Of a stretch of DNA of 64,000 bases, positions 10,766 through 22,615 are shown piece after piece. The translations under genes and the position numbers were made by a program. Location of the stretch: NCBI GenBank assembly GCA_950022655.1, contig OX465590.1, forward strand, positions 41,871,718-41,935,717, given 5' to 3'. The stretch comes from Alentia gelatinosa. Taxonomy: Eukaryota; Annelida; Polychaeta; Phyllodocida; Polynoidae. The notes under the pieces were generated by a model. It was not told where the DNA came from. It was given only the letters and a program-made list of their open reading frames with translations, and did not search any database. The stretch's first letter is position 1. Each line of letters opens with the position of its first letter.

Positions 10766-12833
10766 ATGGCAGGCAATTTTGATATGAGTGTGTTAGGTGG
10801 ATATTTCAAAGAAAATCTGAAGGAAATAATTACCGAAATCGCCCACGAGGTAATCGCTGAGGTTGAAGCGGAGGAGTCGTTCGATCTTGTCCCAGATGAT
10901 TGGGATTTTTTCTTTGGGAATGATGATTTAGAAGAAGAGACACGACCAGCGACGGATATCGCGAAATTGACGTCTGCTGTACAGTCAAAATTGCCGAAGA
11001 TTGCTGTGGAGGTACAACCTGAATTAGCAATTAACAGATCAAAAGCTACTGGATTTTGTATCAACAAGGAGAAATAAAAGCACAACCCAGAAAACAAACC
11101 AGGTAGGCCACTACGATATTTTGGAAGAAATTGCCATCGAAAATACACAGACAACATCGCGGTACGACAGTAAGACTCGTAGTGTCGATGTATTTTCAGC
11201 AATAAACAAATATTGAAGGCAAAAGTAAGCAATTCCTTTGAATACAAGAACAATGTTATTATACAAATGCAAATGCGATACTTTGTAACTGTTAAAATTG
11301 CTTTTATATCGTAAATTTGGCCATAGAAGTGCCAGATATGTCCAGATAAACAGAAGCGGACTATTATCATAGTACAAAAACAAAATGTCAGGTGGCGCCG
11401 CCGTATAGGTTATGTCAAATGTGTTGTAAAGCTTTATCAATAGAGATTTTTCATGGTTTATTTTGCAGGTCGTAAAGAGATTCCAGGATTATATTCACGA
11501 TACCTACAAAGAAATAAGAAAAATAGAAACGATAGATCCTACAAAGGTCAACTACTACCTGGTGAACTGGCTACTGTCGGTAAGAAAGAAGGATGGGACT
11601 GAATATACGAGCCAGATACGTTGACCTCATATCAAGGCAGCATCAACAGGTACATAAATTTTTTTTTTTTTATAAACAGTAAAAAAATATAATTTTAAAT
11701 CACCCAATTTTATGTTTTCAGATATCTACGTGACCACGCCTACCCCGAGAGTATAATGCGATCCGAGTTCTTCATCTCCAGCAGAGATGTACTCACAAGC
11801 AAGCGGACAGAGTTGAAGCAACAAGGTTTGGGGAATCGGCCCAACGCTGCATTGCCTTCGACAGAAGAAGACAAAAATAAATTTTGGACTGAAGGTCTTT
11901 TAGGTGCAATGTCTCCCAGGGCTCTTCAAAATACTTTACTTTTTTATTTTACGAAGGCATTTGGGTGGCGAGGCTGCAATGGGGCCCGCGGGTGTGCATG
12001 GGGCGATATAACTTTGGAGGAGGAGAACAATAGAAAATATCTAATTTGGAACGAGAGAGCCACTAAAATCCGGAAAGGTACTAGAGGTTTGGAACCAAGA
12101 AACTTCATGCCTAAGTTATTGGAAACCGGTGTACGAACTCTTCAAATCAAAAAGGCCACAAGCTAGCTTATCGCCAGATTTTAGTTTTTTCTTAGGTATC
12201 AAATAAAATACAACGCTTGAAGATCCGATTTGTTATATAAACTGTGCAATGGGTGTACACTTTCTGAGCAAAGTACTGTCAAATTTGGCTAGTTCCGTTG
12301 GACTTGTAGGAAAATATACTAACCACTCGTTACGGAAAACGGCTTGTCAGAATCTGCAGAGCCATAACATTCCCGCAAATATTATTAGTCAGTTGATAGG
12401 TCACAAGAGCGTGGATTCGCTTAATCGGTATGCAGTGGCCACAAAAGATCAACAAAAGTATATGTCGGCTGTACTTACCTCGGGAACAATATGCCCTTTG
12501 TCATCTTGTTTCAGCGGTATTCAAGGTTTTTCCGAAATCGAGGAGTGTCCGAGGCCTAAAGCCGTTAAGGCCTCCGCCTCTGCCGCCGCAGGCAGCTCCG
12601 CAAGCATATCAGTTCCAACAAGTACAAGTATCGCTTCGACAGTCCAAGGAATGTTTTCAGGTTCATCCATAACTGGAAATATCACTGTCAATCTGCATTA
12701 TAACTTGTCTTCCCAGTCGAATACTTCCAGTTATGTGAATGTATCGCCCAAAATCCCGATATCAATGTATAAAGTAGGGAGAAAAATTGACATGCCTTTT
12801 CCCTCCGACATCACAGCTTCAACTGACCTCTGA
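10766..12833 (+). pseudogene. DUF3504/Crypton-like recombinase, decayed copy, unit 1
   Basis: The three-exon layout of the intact gene at 51,550 is still visible: exon 1 from 10,766 to the donor at about 11,103, exon 2 from about 11,470 to 11,650, exon 3 from about 11,721 to 12,833. Exon 1 shifts frame near 11,030, exon 2 shifts near 11,606, and exon 3 has a ~22-base deletion at about 12,130 plus a stop near 12,205. The GWRGCNGAR box, TNHSLRK box and the late GHKSVDSLNRYA box are all present but in broken frames. The tail with TGNITVNLHYN is intact. Originally about 530 residues; now non-functional. Confidence 0.85.
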
Positions 12834-12870
12834 CCTCTGACCTCGCTGACCTTTTAATGTTTTGTATATA

Positions 12871-15281
12871 TGATACTTAACATGAGTCTATGCCAAAAAT
12901 AATGTAGAAATTAAAAAAAACTAAAATGGCTTTATAAATACATTCCGGTAAGTTTATTTACATTACCAATTATATGTTTTATGTCCAAACTTGATGTGTA
13001 AAAAGAGAAAGCTATATATTTTAAATAGTATGTGTATTTTAACGATAAGTTGGCATTGGCGAGTCGACGAGTTCGAGCTTGACAAGTAGACTTGCGATAG
13101 TCACTCAACAGAACAACAGAATAGGTTATTGCATACTTCAGAAGGTGTCTTTAGTATTTTATTCTTATTATTTAACTTAAAATATGTATCAGAAGGGGAA
13201 GGATAAAATCAAAGCCTGATTTGTTTTAGTCTTGGCTCCCGCATGCGACTCCTGAAATTTTGGCTCCGGATATCACTACGCCAAACTCCAGTCGTCGCAT
13301 ACGGGAGCCAAGACTAAAACTCATCCGGTTTTACGATAATACCAGCCAGCCCTGGTTGATGCCTCAAGGCAAAACCCGGCGTGAACGGGTTAATCAACAC
13401 TTCTTGGTGACCTTATGGACAGCTAAGACTGTCCTAGTGAACGAACTTATAAATCATTAAATGATCACCCTTGTACAAGGTACAGAAAAGGGTCTTCGTG
13501 TATGAGCCTAGATATTCCTTAGGCCCCTGGATAGAATGATTAGAGGTGGCAGCTTAGGTAAATAAGGTATATTTTAATTTCATGATGATAATTGAATGTT
13601 AACCCATTCAGGGCAGATAATACCTTTGGGGATTCCCCAGCATAGGCTCACTAATTAAAGGACATGTGAGTGCAGACAATTTTTTATTTTATTACAAGAA
13701 TGACAGTAGTAGTTGACTACTAGATTTTAAGAGATCTCTTAAGGGACATGACATGATAGTTTTGTAAAAGTGTCTGTCCCCAAAATCAAAGTCTTTTTAA
13801 TCATAATTTTTTGTTGTTGAGTTCACACAGATGGTGGATGGAAAAATGAAATTGTCAGCCAGCCAGCTGTATCAGGTAGAGATGAGTGAAGATTGAGTGA
13901 GTGTGTGTATAAGATATCTAGAACACAATGCATATAAATCATAAAAAAAAAAGATTATGACACCAATATGGCGATACTGATTTGAGGTGTTTGACCTTGT
14001 CCTGAACGAGGTATTTGACCTTGTTCAGAATGATTTATCGTTGACTCAGAGACTAAGTTTCACTGCATTGGTGTTTTTTTTTATTATTATAAACCTTAAA
14101 TTGTTAATAATCGACCAAAACACATAGAAACTTGACCCCGTTTGCACTGTCAGTCTCACACAGCGCGGGAAGTATACTACTAATCGGAAGTCAGATTCAC
14201 TCTCCTAGTAGAGGTTAGGTTTGCTCATGCTTCATGCTATGAACAGAGACTACGATTTGGAGAGTGATTCTCATTTGCATATGACGTCATTATTCTCCTT
14301 CGTATTCTGATTCGCCGAGAGGCCGGAAGCATGGATATCAGTGGAAAATTGAAAAATTGCGGGCCCCTTCACTTCGCGTGTTCCGAGGCCTCTGACAGAA
14401 GCCACGGAACGATTTAACTTGCAAATCTACTAAATATCATGGCACATAACATATGGGAATCACCTCATACTGTGGAAATGGCTGAAATATGTGTGTCCAA
14501 TTGAAAACAAAACTTGCCTCGAGCTTCTGCCGACTCACAGTGATTCCAGCGATGACGTTATCATCATGATTTCCCAGAGCGTAGGGAAACCCCGCTAATG
14601 ACGACACACTAACTTAATCTTTCTTTTTGACATCTGGTGTTCCCCACTCGGTGAGGGTCCATGTTGATATTGGTCGATTCCGCATATCTAAGCTATCTTA
14701 ACTGTATCACATGAACGCTACACCTTAGATACCTCAATATTTTGTAAACTTGTACAATAAATCGTTCCAGGGCCTGAGTGAGGATACTACAGGGTCGGCT
14801 GCAGGATACAGAGGTGACTAGTAATACAGCAATGACAGCGCCTACTACTTTTTCTTTTGTGTTGGTGTTCAAATTATTATTGAACTAGACTAATATGCAG
14901 ACCTCTGTCCATTGAGACTTTAAACAGTAAATATTATAACCCTAAATTTGGGATTTCCAGGGTGGTAATTAGTGTCGATGATAACCCCATTCCCTTAGCT
15001 TACTTGATGAAGATGATGAGGTATGGAGTGCATACTGAAAAGATTGGTAGGTTAAGGGTGATCATATCATGTCATAGTTTGGTTGATGTATGGTATCTTG
15101 ACCAACAATTTACCAGAAGAGGACATGTCATGTTCCTCTTTCCTAAAACAAATGTTTTCACGGTTCCATACAGTCCTCATTTTAGATCCGAAAAGGGAGA
15201 CATTTTCTCATTTCGTAATTCCATAAAATAATCTTAATTAGAGGTTCTTTTTCAGTAACCATTTATTATTTGATTTAATTG
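12871..15281. repeat. Tandem unit 2, upstream part
   Basis: The sequence follows 780-3,530 of unit 1, with two notable losses. One is about 340 bases, joining the equivalents of 2,695 and 3,035 at about 14,775. The other is about 250 bases just after the DUF3504 pseudogene. No gene. It ends abruptly in TTATTTGATTTAATTG at the retrotransposon boundary. Confidence 0.7.
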
Positions 15282-15575
15282 GTTACTCATGGGCTTTGCT
15301 CAGGGGTAGTCATTGCCACCTCTGGTGTCCCCCTCTACCGCGCCTCACAGGCGCCCCACCTGCCCCCTCGCGGCTTTCACACGTACCACGCAGTCACGTG
15401 GTCGACCCCGGTCCGGACCCCGGTCTCACTTCTACTCTACCCGCCATACAGTACACACGTACTCCCACCTTTTTCGTCATTCTTGGCACGTGCGCGCAGC
15501 CTTTGTACTCCACGAGTCACAAGGCCCGCACCCCATCATACTACACGAGAACGGTAAAAGGAAAACGAGTAGAAG

Positions 15576-16670
15576 ATGCCTAAAACGAGAGCAAACCCCG
15601 AAGCCGGACCGTCTAACGCCCCCGAGGCTGAAGACGGGTCCGAAACCACGGTTAAAGAATCGACCACGCAGGGAAGCGCCGAACACGTGGCCTCGGTCTC
15701 GGAGCACGGATCGTCTGTTAAGACGTCTCGCATCGTGGCCCTGGAGGAGAATGTCAAGTCCATCCTCACGGCTATTACCAAGATGTCACGTGAACGGTCG
15801 CCATCACGACGGTCAGCTTCACGGGCGTCGAGACCACCAACGGAACCATCTGCGGCGGAAGACAGGACAAGGGACTGGGCGCACGACCAGGCCTCACGGC
15901 TTCCACCCCCACGGCAACTCCGCGACCGATACGTCTCTGAGGACTACATCCAGCGCGAGATTGAACGGGAGACCCTACGGCACGACAGGACGGCCGGTAA
16001 GCTTTCAACAGATTTGCATACAAACCGTCTTATATCGAAACCATACATGTATATCGACCGTGAGGGTGTTTATACCATAAGCCAGAAGCTCGAGGTCAGG
16101 AGCACGCTCGGTCCACTAGAGTATATCGGAGCTTTCCTGAACATGATGGAGGACCACCGGGCCGTGCGTGAGGAGGACCGCTGCGACCTGTATCGCCACC
16201 TGACACAGGTCACAACCGATGCCCAGACACGGCCGTGGGCCGGGGTACGGAGGTGGTCCAACCATGTCTTTGATCAGGTCGAAGCCGGACGACTGTATTG
16301 GTCTGACCACGTCAGGATACAGGACGAGCGCGTCCGGCTCGCCATGACGGCCACGACAACGACCACGGCCGGCCAAGATGCTACGAAGTCCGGGGCACGG
16401 GAGTTGCCTTGCCGGGCATTTAACTCAGAGAAGGGGTGCCGCCAACGCAACGGCCACCAGGACGGGGCTATAAAGTGGGTACACGTGTGCTCGTTTTGCG
16501 ACTCCGTAGGCAGGATGTGCACGCACTCTATCCACGCGTGTAACAGGAAGCTGTCCTACGGAGTGGGTTATGAGAGTGCTGTGCCCACACCGACAGCGGC
16601 CCCACGCCGACCCCCACCGGCCGGACACGTACTGCGGCCCACACAAGTGCTCCCACAACAGTCGAGTTAA
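15576..16670 (+). CDS. Gag-like protein, element 1
   Basis: 364 residues from ATG, starting MPKTRANPEAG, similar to the MAPKTRG start of element 2. Residues 1-130 are polar and low in complexity with SR-rich patches. The middle holds a conserved block (SKPYMYIDREG to LEVRSTLGPLEYI) that is also present in element 2. The C-terminal part has a Cys/His array: CRAFNSEKGC, then VCSFCDSVGRMCTHSIHAC. This is expected to bind nucleic acid in the retroelement particle. No breaks are visible. It lies 110 bases upstream of the RT frame, in a different frame. Confidence 0.75.
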   Translation: MPKTRANPEAGPSNAPEAEDGSETTVKESTTQGSAEHVASVSEHGSSVKTSRIVALEENVKSILTAITKMSRERSPSRRSASRASRPPTEPSAAEDRTRDWAHDQASRLPPPRQLRDRYVSEDYIQREIERETLRHDRTAGKLSTDLHTNRLISKPYMYIDREGVYTISQKLEVRSTLGPLEYIGAFLNMMEDHRAVREEDRCDLYRHLTQVTTDAQTRPWAGVRRWSNHVFDQVEAGRLYWSDHVRIQDERVRLAMTATTTTTAGQDATKSGARELPCRAFNSEKGCRQRNGHQDGAIKWVHVCSFCDSVGRMCTHSIHACNRKLSYGVGYESAVPTPTAAPRRPPPAGHVLRPTQVLPQQSS

Positions 16671-16780
16671 AAAAACGCACCCGCCGCGCCCCTGGAGTAG
16701 GCGCGGCGCGAGAGACCACCCCTGCACTCGGTACGCATGCACTCCCGGGCAGGCGGACGACCCACCTCAGAGAGTGCCAC

Positions 16781-18660
16781 ATGTATGACGTAACACCCGC
16801 CGGGCACGTGACAACAACACCGCGTGTCAAACACGTGGGGCGTGCAGGCAGTGACAGCGACACCGGGGAATACACTCCCACCGATGACAGCGCAGAGAGC
16901 GTGGACGAGCAATTGCCTCGGCAATTGCCCCGGGGAGGAAAGGATATTGTGAACACACCCGACTTCGCCGCACTCAGGGAGGTGTGTGAGACCGGGGTCC
17001 CGGTCCCCGGGCTCCCGACCGACCCGGCCGCCTTCGCCGGACACAGGCGGGCCCTCTGGCCCCAGTTCGCCGGGCCCGGGCCGCCGGGACACGCTTACAT
17101 CTACGGGGAGGTAAGGGGCACCGGAATGCCCAACGCCTTAGGTGCACGCATTGAGCTTCCCACGGACCTCAACATTCCGGCGTGGGTCCGATACCTCTCC
17201 GGGATGCCCGGAAAACAGGAACTGCTCGACTTTGTCCGGTTCGGGTTCCCCCTCGGGTACCTCGGGCCAGTGAGCGATACCCAGGAGGCACTCAACCACC
17301 CCAGTGCCACGGGGTTCCCGGAACAAGTCGACAACTTCATAAGCAAGGAGCGCACGCACAGCAACCTCATAGGTCCCTTCAGCGAGGCCCCGTTTTCTCC
17401 GTGGTGTCACGTGTCGCCGTTGATGACACGCGAGAAGCGGGGAGGAATTGAGCGTCGTGTCATTACAGACATGACGTATCCGAAGGAGAGCAGTGTCAAC
17501 GCTTACATAATAAAGAACTCTGTCTTCGGTCAGGAGCGGGAACACGGCCTGCCGACCGTTGACGGCTTCGTCGGCCGCCTGGTGGCCTCGGGGCCAGGTA
17601 GTTATATGTGCACCATAGACATTGCTAGAGCGTACAAGAACTTTCGGTGCGATCCCCTGGATTGGCCGTTGCTCTGTTTCGCGTGGAGGGACGGGTACTA
17701 CTGCGACACGGCCATGCCGTTTGGTGCCCGTGCCTCCTCGTACCATATGCAGTGCGTGGCGGATACCATTGTCCAGATGCTGGGACAAAAGGGTGTAAAC
17801 GCTGCCATGTATCTGGACGATTTGATAATCCTCTCTCCCAACCGAGGTAAGGCGGCATCGGACTTCGCCATAGCACGGGAGCTGTTCCGGGAGTTGGGCC
17901 TCCCCGAGGCCACAGACAAGGCACAGCCCCCTGCGCAGGTGGTCACGTGGCTCGGTATCGTCATAAATGCCCCCGAGATGTACATCACCATTCCCGAGGA
18001 CAAACTGCAGGACGTGCGGGAACACGTCAGAACGGTCGCCCGGAAGCGGTCCCTGACAAAACGCCAGCTGCAGTCGGTCCTCGGCAAGATACTTCACGTC
18101 TCAAAATGCATACGGCCGGCACGGCCGTTCGTCAGCAAGTTGCTGGAGGCGCTGAGGGGCATGTCCGGCTACTATCTTAACATCAACGCCGATATGAGAC
18201 AAGATCTGGACTGGTTCCTACGGTTCGCCGACGGCTGGAACGGCCACGCCCTCATCCCTCGAGGCCCCCCCACGAGGTGTATCATCGTGGATGCGTGCCT
18301 CTCAGGGATCGGCGGGACGGACGGAACGTAATTCTATGCGGGGCGGGTGTGCCCGACCGTCGACCCCGTGTCCTGCATCTCGGAACTCGAGGCCCTTAAC
18401 CACTGTATGCCATGAACACGTTCCTCACCAATCGCGACCGTGGTACACGTGTGGAGGTGTTCTGTGACAACCTGGGGACCGTCCAGGCACTCACCAGTGG
18501 GAGGGCACGTAATTCGGTCTTGGCCGAATGTGCCCGCCAGGCCTGGATGGTCCAGGCGAAATTGCAGGTCGAACTCATCTACACGCACGTGCCTGGAGTT
18601 CTAAATACCGTGGCCGATGCACTGAGCAGGGCGCATCTGACCTCGAGGGACTACAATACT
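16781..18660 (+). pseudogene. RT-RNase H, element 1, broken
   Basis: The RT frame runs 16,781-18,331 (516 residues). Landmarks are PWCHVSPLMTRE, the domain-A aspartate in CTIDIARAYKNF, MPFGARASSYHMQC, the active site MYLDDLIILS, then WLGIVI and the QLQSVLGKILHVSKC thumb block. RNase H follows: VDACLSGIG (first Asp), then a TAA at 18,329-18,331, then SELEAL. A one-base deletion near 18,407 moves the rest into the frame with VFCDNLG and NTVADALSR (to about 18,650). The family makes one RT-RNase H polyprotein, so this copy lacks intact RNase H although the RT core is complete. Confidence 0.85.
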
Positions 18661-18712
18661 GCTGCTATGTTCATCGCATACCATTCTCTTACAGAGGTCA
18701 TACCATGTACAC

Positions 18713-19717
18713 ATGCCTCGTTTATACCAGTGTTGCGTCTTCCATGCAGATCCGGCTCTACTCTCACTCCAGACGAGGGCATCTGTGCGGCAATCAGAGG
18801 CATGTGCCCGCGGAACGGTCGCCAACCAGAGGAGCGCCGTTGCCACGTACCTCGCCTTTTGCCGACGCATGGGGGCCGATCCACAGAGACCTACAGTCAG
18901 CTTCACCACGGCGTACCTCGAGTACGTCGCGGAACACGCCCCGTCGCCGGCAACGGTCGCCAACCAGCTCTACCATGTGCGGTCGCACCTGCGACTGATG
19001 GGGGGCGACGTCGCGCCAACCGAGGACTTCCGTGTGAAGCGGGCACTGGAGGCCATGAGACGCAACAAAGACTACCAGCCCAACGTCAAGCCTCCGGTCC
19101 CGATGGCGGTCCTCCAGGCCGCACTCGGGGCCCTAACGGACTCGCCCATGCACATCGTTCTGCGGGCAGCCGTCCTGGTCATCTACTATGCGGCACTGCG
19201 ACAGAGCGAGGTCGCACCCCCGACGGCGGCGGCACACGATCCAGCGCGACACCTGTCACGCCGAGATGTAGTGGTCACGCCCACCAGCGTGACAGTGCGT
19301 GTCAAGGCGGCAAAGAACCTTCAACTGGCGGGGGAGGAGAAAACGGCAACACTACAGGCGTCGCCGACCCCCGCTACCTGCCCGCTGGTGGCCATACGAC
19401 GGATGCTGGCGGCCGCCCCCACGGCCACCCCCGAGGACCCGTTCCTCATGCTCGAGGACCGAACCACGGTGACAACGCGTATGCTTACCAACGCATGGAA
19501 GCAGCTCCTCGTGGCCGCACGACAGGATTCGAACTATACGCTACACAGCCTTCGCAAGGCAGCGGCAACACAGGCATTCCAGGCCGGGATGCCTGAAATA
19601 TCCATCCAACAGTACGGAGGGTGGAAGTCAAATGCCCACCGCTCTTATATCAAGGATGACAACGAGAAAGCGGTGAACCTCGCCCTCCTCAATTCCCTAA
19701 ACCAAAAGGACTCATAA
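18713..19717 (+). CDS. Tyrosine recombinase, element 1
   Basis: 334 residues. In this order of retrotransposons the enzyme inserts a circular DNA intermediate by strand exchange instead of using a DDE integrase. Visible parts are an N-terminal core-binding helix region (residues 30-110, SPATVANQLYHVRSHL), the arginine box AALRQSE, the HxxR box LHSLRKAAAT, and GGWKSNAHRSYI with the likely nucleophilic tyrosine. No internal breaks. It shares its frame with the RT, and its N-terminus overlaps the end of the RNase H region. Confidence 0.85.
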   Translation: MPRLYQCCVFHADPALLSLQTRASVRQSEACARGTVANQRSAVATYLAFCRRMGADPQRPTVSFTTAYLEYVAEHAPSPATVANQLYHVRSHLRLMGGDVAPTEDFRVKRALEAMRRNKDYQPNVKPPVPMAVLQAALGALTDSPMHIVLRAAVLVIYYAALRQSEVAPPTAAAHDPARHLSRRDVVVTPTSVTVRVKAAKNLQLAGEEKTATLQASPTPATCPLVAIRRMLAAAPTATPEDPFLMLEDRTTVTTRMLTNAWKQLLVAARQDSNYTLHSLRKAAATQAFQAGMPEISIQQYGGWKSNAHRSYIKDDNEKAVNLALLNSLNQKDS

Positions 19718-20024
19718 TTTCGTCCCCCCCCTCCCTCTCCTTTTCTTTATTTGGCTTCTTGGCCTTTTTATTATCATACAATTATCATTGTATTACCTAT
19801 AATACAATTCAACATTGTATTCTTATCTTATAACATCATCATAATTGACTGTTATTCTAATGTCAATTATTCCATGTATTCTTACTTACCTCATATTATT
19901 ATTCATTTAACATGTCGTCCAGTAAGGTCGACATAAAATTTTATCTACTACTTTACTACATAAAATTCAATAAAATTTTATTTTCCCAGCTACTGCTTTC
20001 TACTTTCATCCAGGGGTAGGGTAA

Positions 20025-20479
20025 TGGCATGTATATGTGCTGGGAGTTAGTGGAGATTTGTCCTAAAAGAAACGTTTTCACAGTTCCATTTTCTTATTTC
20101 ATAATTACATGAAATACTTTTGATTACAGGTTCTTTTTTTTATCTAATCAACCTTCTAGTGATTTTATTATTTGATTTAATTGCATGTATATGTGCTGGG
20201 ATTACATTTTTCACATATTCAGTGTTTGGCATTGCAGTAGTGGGTGGTCATGGGCTCTGGTTCATATTAGTATATTGTCTGCATATTCTTTCTGGTCTTT
20301 TCTTTATAAGCCATCATGATTAGATTATGTTTCCGTCTCATTGATAGTTCCTTTAGGTGCAATAGTTTGTAGTGCTAGGTTTCAGCCACATGAAGCAAAA
20401 GAGTCAGGCATACATGATTTGGGCTAATTGTAGTTTCTTTAGAGGAAAGTTTTGGTCTACTTGTAAGACTACATCACCA
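20025..20479. other. Unit 2 DNA between two retrotransposons
   Basis: Continuation of the host unit (matches 3,545-3,990, minus a small deletion). Only short frames, no gene. Confidence 0.6.
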
Positions 20480-20736
20480 CTGCTGAGCTAGGGATAAAGT
20501 ATGAGGTGAAGGCAGTCTGGAGAAATAATATTTATTATTATTATATAGATGATAAGATAACAATAAAATGATGATAATAATGAATAAATAAGATGTTGAT
20601 ATAAGATAAATACATAGAGTATTAAAGGTAATACATTGTGGTATGTTAAATAGAGTATAAAATAATACATTGTATGTTAAGACATTGTTGGTAAGAGACA
20701 TATAATATATATATGTTAATTATGTATAAGATAATA
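20480..20736 (-). repeat. Split direct repeat B2, element 2
   Basis: 257 bp, almost identical to B1 at 20,934-21,190. It starts CTGCTGAGCTAGGG and ends TATGTATAAGATAATA. Confidence 0.88.
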
Positions 20737-20781
20737 GCCCTACGAAGTAGGGTAAAAGAGATGAAGGTTGTGGGTGGATGG

Positions 20782-20933
20782 GAAATGAAAACATGTGTAG
20801 GGGTTGAAGGGAGACGATGGAATGGGCAGAGTGCAGGGGTTGAGAGTGCGTGGTGAGGTGGTGTGTGTGGTGAGGAAATTATCCACCAGACGTCAGCAGT
20901 GAGGCATCCCGCCCAAACGACGGGACAACACCA
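20782..20933 (-). repeat. Split direct repeat A2, element 2
   Basis: About 152 bp, nearly identical to A1 at 25,745-25,896. It contains GTAGGGGTTGAAGGGAGACG and ends CGGGACAACACCA. Confidence 0.88.
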
Positions 20934-21190
20934 CTGCTGAGCTAGGGGTAAAGTATGAGGTGAAGGCAGTCTGGAGAAATAATATTTATTATTATTATAT
21001 AGATGATAAGATAACAATAAAATGATGATAATAATAAATAAATAAGATGTTGATATAAGATAAATACATAGAGTATTAAAGGTAATACATTGTGGTATGT
21101 TAAATATAGTATAAAATAATACATGGTATGTTAAGACATTGTTGGTAAGAGACATATAATATATATATGTTAATTATGTATAAGATAATA
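20934..21190 (-). repeat. Split direct repeat B1, element 2
   Basis: Abuts A2 directly; the A2-B1 junction is the presumed circle junction used by the recombinase. Confidence 0.88.
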
Positions 21191-21333
21191 TGCCAAGACT
21201 GCCAATAATGTTATGGGTGATTTGTGAGTGTGGGTAGGGGGAGGTGAAGGGGGAAGGTGTGGTGGGTGGTTTTATAAAAATAAGTGATTATTTTGTAGAT
21301 TTAGTTTTAAGAGGATTTAAAGTTCGTTGGGGC

Positions 21334-22278
21334 CTATTTTGTAATTGCCCTCGTGAGTGTCGAGGCGATATTCCTTGCTGTGTTGGTCTGGATATATCCC
21401 CTGTATGCGTCCGAGGACCACTGCCCGAACCTCTGGACCTCGAGTTCCGAGTGGCCCGCTTTGAACGCCTCGGTCGCCGGGGCTTTCCTTAGGGAGTGGA
21501 GTGTAAATGTTCTTGGATTCCCTCCGGCCGTGCGTACCGCCTGGGCCCAATGGCGCGCCAGGTATGAAGCCGGCATGGGTCGTCGGGTCCCATGGAACAC
21601 GAATACTGGGTCTGCTGCCGTGCATTGCGTGTTCCGAGACATTGTTGTAGCGAGAGCAGTACAGGGACACAGAGCGGCCTTGGTCGCGGGGACTATGACT
21701 CGCTCCTGAGACTGGTCGTAGCATTGAGCGTTCTTCGCGTGCTTGATTTTGAGCTTGAATCCCCCGTTGCTGGGCTTGACGTCTGCCCTGGTCAGATGTC
21801 GTCGTGGGTCGAAGCCTCGGACCGTAGGGGCGGCGACCTCCGATCGTCGTAGAGCTCCATGGAAGAGTAGTAGTATTGCGGCCGCGACAGTGTGCCCGTC
21901 GTGGTCGTTCGGGAGCGCCCTCAGCGCCCTCCGCAGCAGCTCCATGGTGATGGGTGGGCGTTCGCGGGGGACGTATCTCGTCGTACGCTCTATGCCCTCG
22001 AGGGTCATGGTGAGCCTTCCTGCTGCCGTCGCCATGAGAGGGGAGCCGGCCCATTTCAGATACTGCCGCACCCTGGAGACGTGGTTTTTTATCGTCGCAG
22101 GCGAGGCCTCGTCTTGCGCTAGGTACTCCGCGTAGGTGGATATCGTGGATATCGTCTGCTTTTGTCGTCCCAGGGGCACGGGAGGCCGCTTGCCGGGCCA
22201 CCGCCCTCCGTTGCAGACAGCGGAACGCCGGATCTGGAGTGGAGCAAAGGTCGTACATTGTTTATGAAATACAGACAT
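21334..22278 (-). pseudogene. Tyrosine recombinase, element 2, N-terminal lesion
   Basis: 314 residues from ATG at 22,278. The catalytic half looks complete: GALRRSEVAAPT (Arg), LHSLRKAPAT (HxxR), and FGQWSSDAYRGYI (Tyr). Near residue 40 the reading frame changes. The segment matching element 1's DPALLSLQTRASVRQ reads in another frame, and about 25-40 residues of the core-binding region are missing. The protein is therefore probably inactive. Confidence 0.75.
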
Positions 22279-22291
22279 GGGTTGATCAGGG

Positions 22292-22615
22292 TCAGGTGAT
22301 TTCTACGTACGTCGTCACATGCTTGATTAAAGTACTTAGAGCTGAGGTGTGCCGACTAAGATTATCTGGGACTACATTATCTTCCCCTGGAATATGTCTG
22401 AAGGTGATTTCGCACTGATGTGCCCTCGGCCCGTCTGAAATACGTTGACCGCAGTCCATGTTGTCGCAAAATACTAGAATGTGGCCACCCCTGTCGCCCT
22501 CGGTCACCAGAGATTGGAGCGCCACGACCACGTTGAGCGCCTCGAGCTCTGTGATATTCGCGGCTCCATCGTCAACGGGGGCGACATGGCCTGCATAGGC
22601 CCAACGTTCGTCATT
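22292..22615 (-). pseudogene. RNase H remnant, element 2
   Basis: Continues the RT frame after a TGA at 22,616-22,618. TELEALN and VFCDNMD (acidic residues) are present. About 18 residues are missing between the CDN box and FRHIPGEDNVVPDNLSRH, compared with element 1. A dead domain. Confidence 0.75.

Larger units (their letters stand above)
15282..20024 (+). mobile_element. GC-rich DIRS-order retrotransposon (element 1)
   Basis: It interrupts TTTAATTG|GCATGTATATGTGC, which is continuous in units 1 (about 3,540) and 3 (about 35,448). Gene order is gag, RT-RNase H, tyrosine recombinase, all on the plus strand. The coding part is far richer in G and C than the host DNA, while the last 300 bases are AT-rich. 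No split direct repeat comparable to elements 2 and 3 is visible. A short imperfect direct repeat sharing CAGGGGTAG lies near both ends (15,301 and 20,011). There is no clear target duplication, as expected for this order. The polymerase frame is broken, so this copy is dead. Confidence 0.85.

Noticed and set aside
10726..11440. Long minus-strand frames opposite DUF3504 exon 1 and intron 1
   Set aside because: They are antisense to a recognisable pseudogene and have AT-rich, low-information composition.
15313..16080. 255-codon frame overlapping the gag start of element 1
   Set aside because: A GC-rich shadow frame. The gag frame has Cys/His motifs and matches element 2; this one does not.
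17138..18097. 319-codon minus-strand frame inside element 1
   Set aside because: Exactly antisense to the RT core; it has no motifs and is explained by high GC content.
18412..19596. 394-codon frame joining RNase H to an Arg/Gly/Thr-rich stretch
   Set aside because: Only the first ~80 codons are real RNase H sequence. The rest is an out-of-frame reading of the recombinase gene.
20480..21190. Tyr/Ile/Leu-rich frames resembling membrane proteins
   Set aside because: They read AT-rich terminal repeats B1 and B2 and are not genes.
21317..22258. 313-codon frame alongside the element 2 recombinase
   Set aside because: Its first ~25 residues are true recombinase N-terminus in a shifted frame; the remainder is a shadow.
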